DNA from: Salinispora fenicalii
Lineage (GTDB): Bacteria; Actinomycetota; Actinomycetes; Mycobacteriales; Micromonosporaceae
Direction: 5' to 3'
Assembly (NCBI RefSeq): GCF_000514815.1
Contig: NZ_AZWQ01000018.1
Location: forward strand, 124,118 to 188,117
DNA length: 64,000 nt
Under the pieces are notes generated by a model that did not search any database, was not told where the DNA came from, and saw nothing but the letters and a program-made list of their open reading frames with translations. The position numbers and the translations under genes are program-made. How positions within the stretch are numbered: the first letter of the stretch is position 1; each line of letters starts with the position of its first letter. This document shows, one piece after another, positions 61,483 to 64,000 of the stretch.

Positions 61483-61890
61483 ATGGCCGTAACCCTGGTT
61501 AACCCGAGCGGACTTCCCGTGGTCGACGTGTACCGGCAGGTGTCGGTGGCGACCGGTTCCAAGCTGATCCACATCGCTGGGCAGGTCTCCTGGGACGCCG
61601 ACGGTAAGACGATCGGCGAAGGCGACCTGGCTGCCCAGGTCGAGCAGTGCTACCTCAACATCGGCACCGCGCTGGCTGGCGTCGGGGCGTCCTTCGCCGA
61701 TGTGGTGAAGTTGACGGTGCATGTCGTCGACTGGACCCCGGAGCGGATGCCGGAGTTGCTCGAGGGCATCGCGCGGGCGTCAGCCAAGCTGGGCACCACA
61801 CCCCTCGCTCCGGCCTCGCTGTTCGGGGCCGCGGCGTTGGATGTTCCCGAACACCTGGTCGAGGTTGAGGCGACCGCCGTTCTCGACTGA
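61483..61890 (+). CDS. RidA/YjgF family protein
   Basis: 135 residues with AAGGAGG eight bases before ATG 61483. SKLIHIAGQVSWDADGKTIG, LNIGTALAGVGASFADVVKL and the closing VPEHLVEVEATAVL are the RidA core. RidA proteins hydrolyse reactive enamine/imine intermediates; the Arg of the active RidA site is not apparent, so it may belong to another Rid subgroup. It abuts a convergent HxlR gene with no gap. Confidence 0.88.
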   Translation: MAVTLVNPSGLPVVDVYRQVSVATGSKLIHIAGQVSWDADGKTIGEGDLAAQVEQCYLNIGTALAGVGASFADVVKLTVHVVDWTPERMPELLEGIARASAKLGTTPLAPASLFGAAALDVPEHLVEVEATAVLD

Positions 61891-62283
61891 TCAGGACTGT
61901 GAGGCGTCGAAGCGGCGCCGTGCGGACTCGATGTGGCTGAAGTGGCGTTGAGTCCAGCCGCACATGCCGTCGACGACGCTACGTAGTGCCTCACCCGCCT
62001 CGGTGAGGGTGTACTCGACCCGGGGCGGGATGGTGGGATACACGGTCCGCTCGACCAGGCCGTTGCGTTCCAGCATCCGCAGGTTCTGGGTGAGCATCTT
62101 GTGGCTGATGCCGCCGACCTGGTCGCGTAGTTCCCCGAAGCGCATGGTGCCTTGTCCGAGGAACTCGATGATCAGGAAAGCCCACTTGTTGGCCACGTCG
62201 GAGAAGATCTCTCGCCCCAGCGAGTCGGCACGCGCCAGATCGGCCTCCGGCAGCAGTTCGCTCGCCTCGTGTCGGGTACCCAT
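61891..62283 (-). CDS. HxlR-type winged-helix regulator
   Basis: 130 residues from ATG 62283. NKWAFLIIEFLGQGTMRFGE, VGGISHKMLTQNLRMLERNG and VEYTLTEAGEALRSV are the HxlR core. These often respond to aldehydes or quinones; here the sole Cys is CGWTQ near the C-terminus. It is convergent with ridA and divergent from the hydrolase at 62637, which may be its target. Confidence 0.88.
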   Translation of the reverse strand: MGTRHEASELLPEADLARADSLGREIFSDVANKWAFLIIEFLGQGTMRFGELRDQVGGISHKMLTQNLRMLERNGLVERTVYPTIPPRVEYTLTEAGEALRSVVDGMCGWTQRHFSHIESARRRFDASQS

Positions 62284-62563
62284 CCGTTCACTCTCCACCA
62301 GATCCCCAGTAACCACAAGAGAGTAGTGGTCAAACAGGAACAAAGGGCGTCTCCGCAGAGTGCCCTGGCCGCAACCACGACGGCACATCCACGGCGTGAA
62401 CGCCGCGGCCGCGGTAGAGCCGGCGGGTGTTCAGCGAGTGCCCGTGGATCACCTCGTCGGTCGGTGACGGTGAGGGTGGACCGCCCTCACCAGTAGTTAG
62501 AGCTCCCAGTGATTTGGTCGTATGACGCTTGTCACTGCGGGTATATCAGCAAAAGCTAGCACC

Positions 62564-62579
62564 GAGAACGTTCGTTCTC
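62564..62579. promoter_or_regulatory. operator palindrome 1
   Basis: GAGAACG-TT-CGTTCTC, arms perfect over 7 bp. Centre 34 bp from the second site. Confidence 0.78.
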
Positions 62580-62582
62580 TAG

Positions 62583-63470
<888 letters not shown>

Positions 63471-63657
63471 CCCTGCCGAGAACAGAGGCCTCAGCCCGGC
63501 GAGGTGCCCTACCGGGCCGAACGCCGCGGGCAGGCGTCGGCACCCCACCCGGGGCCGACGCCTGCCAGTGGCGCCCACATGAGCCCCGAAACCACCCTCA
63601 CCCCCACAGCCGAGGCCGGCTCCGGCCGCTCCCTACTCGCCTGAAAGAGATCCGCTG

Positions 63658-64000
63658 ATGTCCACGACCATCGCCCCCACCGTTGCGCCCACACCCACTC
63701 CCGGCAGTGTCGGCGGCATCCTGCAGCAGACCCTCATCGACCTACTCGACCTCGTCCTCCAGGCCAAACAAGCCCACTGGAACGTCACCGGGCCTCGGTT
63801 CCTGCCCCTACACCAGCAACTCGACGCCCTCGCCGACGCGGCACGTGAACACGCCGACACCATCGCCGAACGCGCCGCCGCCATCGGCACACCACCCGAC
63901 GCACGCGCCACCACCATCGCTGCTACCAGCCGGCTACCCCAGTTGGACACCGGCGTATTACCGGACGACACCGTAATCGACAAGATCGGCGAGCTCCTCA
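63658..64000 (+). CDS. dps: Dps-family ferritin-like protein, partial
   Basis: The first 114 residues are visible; the 3' end is outside the window. After a Pro/Thr-rich N-terminus, LIDLLDLVLQAKQAHWNVTG and LADAAREHADTIAERAAAIG carry the His, Asp and Glu ferroxidase ligands at the dimer interface. Dps stores iron and protects DNA under stress. GAAAGAGA lies before the ATG. It follows the hydrolase by 187 bases, so co-transcription is possible. Confidence 0.9.
   Translation, partial: MSTTIAPTVAPTPTPGSVGGILQQTLIDLLDLVLQAKQAHWNVTGPRFLPLHQQLDALADAAREHADTIAERAAAIGTPPDARATTIAATSRLPQLDTGVLPDDTVIDKIGELL

Overview
The window is high-GC actinobacterial DNA, most likely from Micromonosporaceae (Salinispora or Micromonospora). 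The evidence is a WblA-type WhiB protein beside two ArsA-like ATPases and a class A penicillin-binding protein, a pSAM2-type integrated element in tRNA-Pro, XRE/DUF5753 plus DUF397 pairs, and an SCO5389-family protein. The family is inferred from gene content; no 16S gene is present.

Layout. 1-8.3 kb is core chromosome: a membrane protein, two ArsA-like ATPases, wblA, a PASTA-bearing PBP, a YqeY-like protein, a metallophosphoesterase and tRNA-Pro(CGG). 8.25-17.48 kb is an actinobacterial integrative element (AICE) bounded by a 45-bp direct repeat of the tRNA 3' half. It has int, xis, a RepSA-like HUH initiator, a Nudix gene and an XRE/TPR regulator, but no FtsK/Tra translocase. Its AT-richer cargo block (12.9-14.3 kb) encodes a SLATT/DUF4231-like membrane protein and a membrane-anchored SepF-like protein.

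17.5-27.2 kb is accessory chromosome: a peroxiredoxin/TetR pair with twin operators, a phospholipase C gene broken by an amber codon, a three-Cys-motif/TcmP pair, and a TetR-DrrAB transporter. 27.3-30.5 kb is a probable iron-responsive cluster (DUF1540, two DUF2470 proteins, an S4 protein) with DtxR/IdeR-like boxes. 30.7-44.0 kb holds an amidase, an APC permease, a pentapeptide protein, XRE/DUF397 genes, a frameshifted DUF1023 protein in a type-VII-like context, and a MerR-DrrAB transporter.

44.2-61.2 kb has a B12 theme. nrdAB lies behind a cobalamin riboswitch. Two further cobalamin riboswitches precede a locus that appears to be a split transcobalamin: secreted beta-domain-like proteins and an LPTTG-anchored alpha-barrel protein, followed by an ECF transporter (EcfT, fused EcfA, S component). 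Between these lie a hydrolase, an IMPase-like protein, a glycosyltransferase and a serine hydrolase. The right end has ridA/hxlR, a chloroperoxidase-like hydrolase with twin palindromic operators, and the start of dps.

The strongest leads are the split-transcobalamin ECF locus, the SLATT/SepF-like cargo pair, and the iron-box cluster that includes a ribosomal protein.
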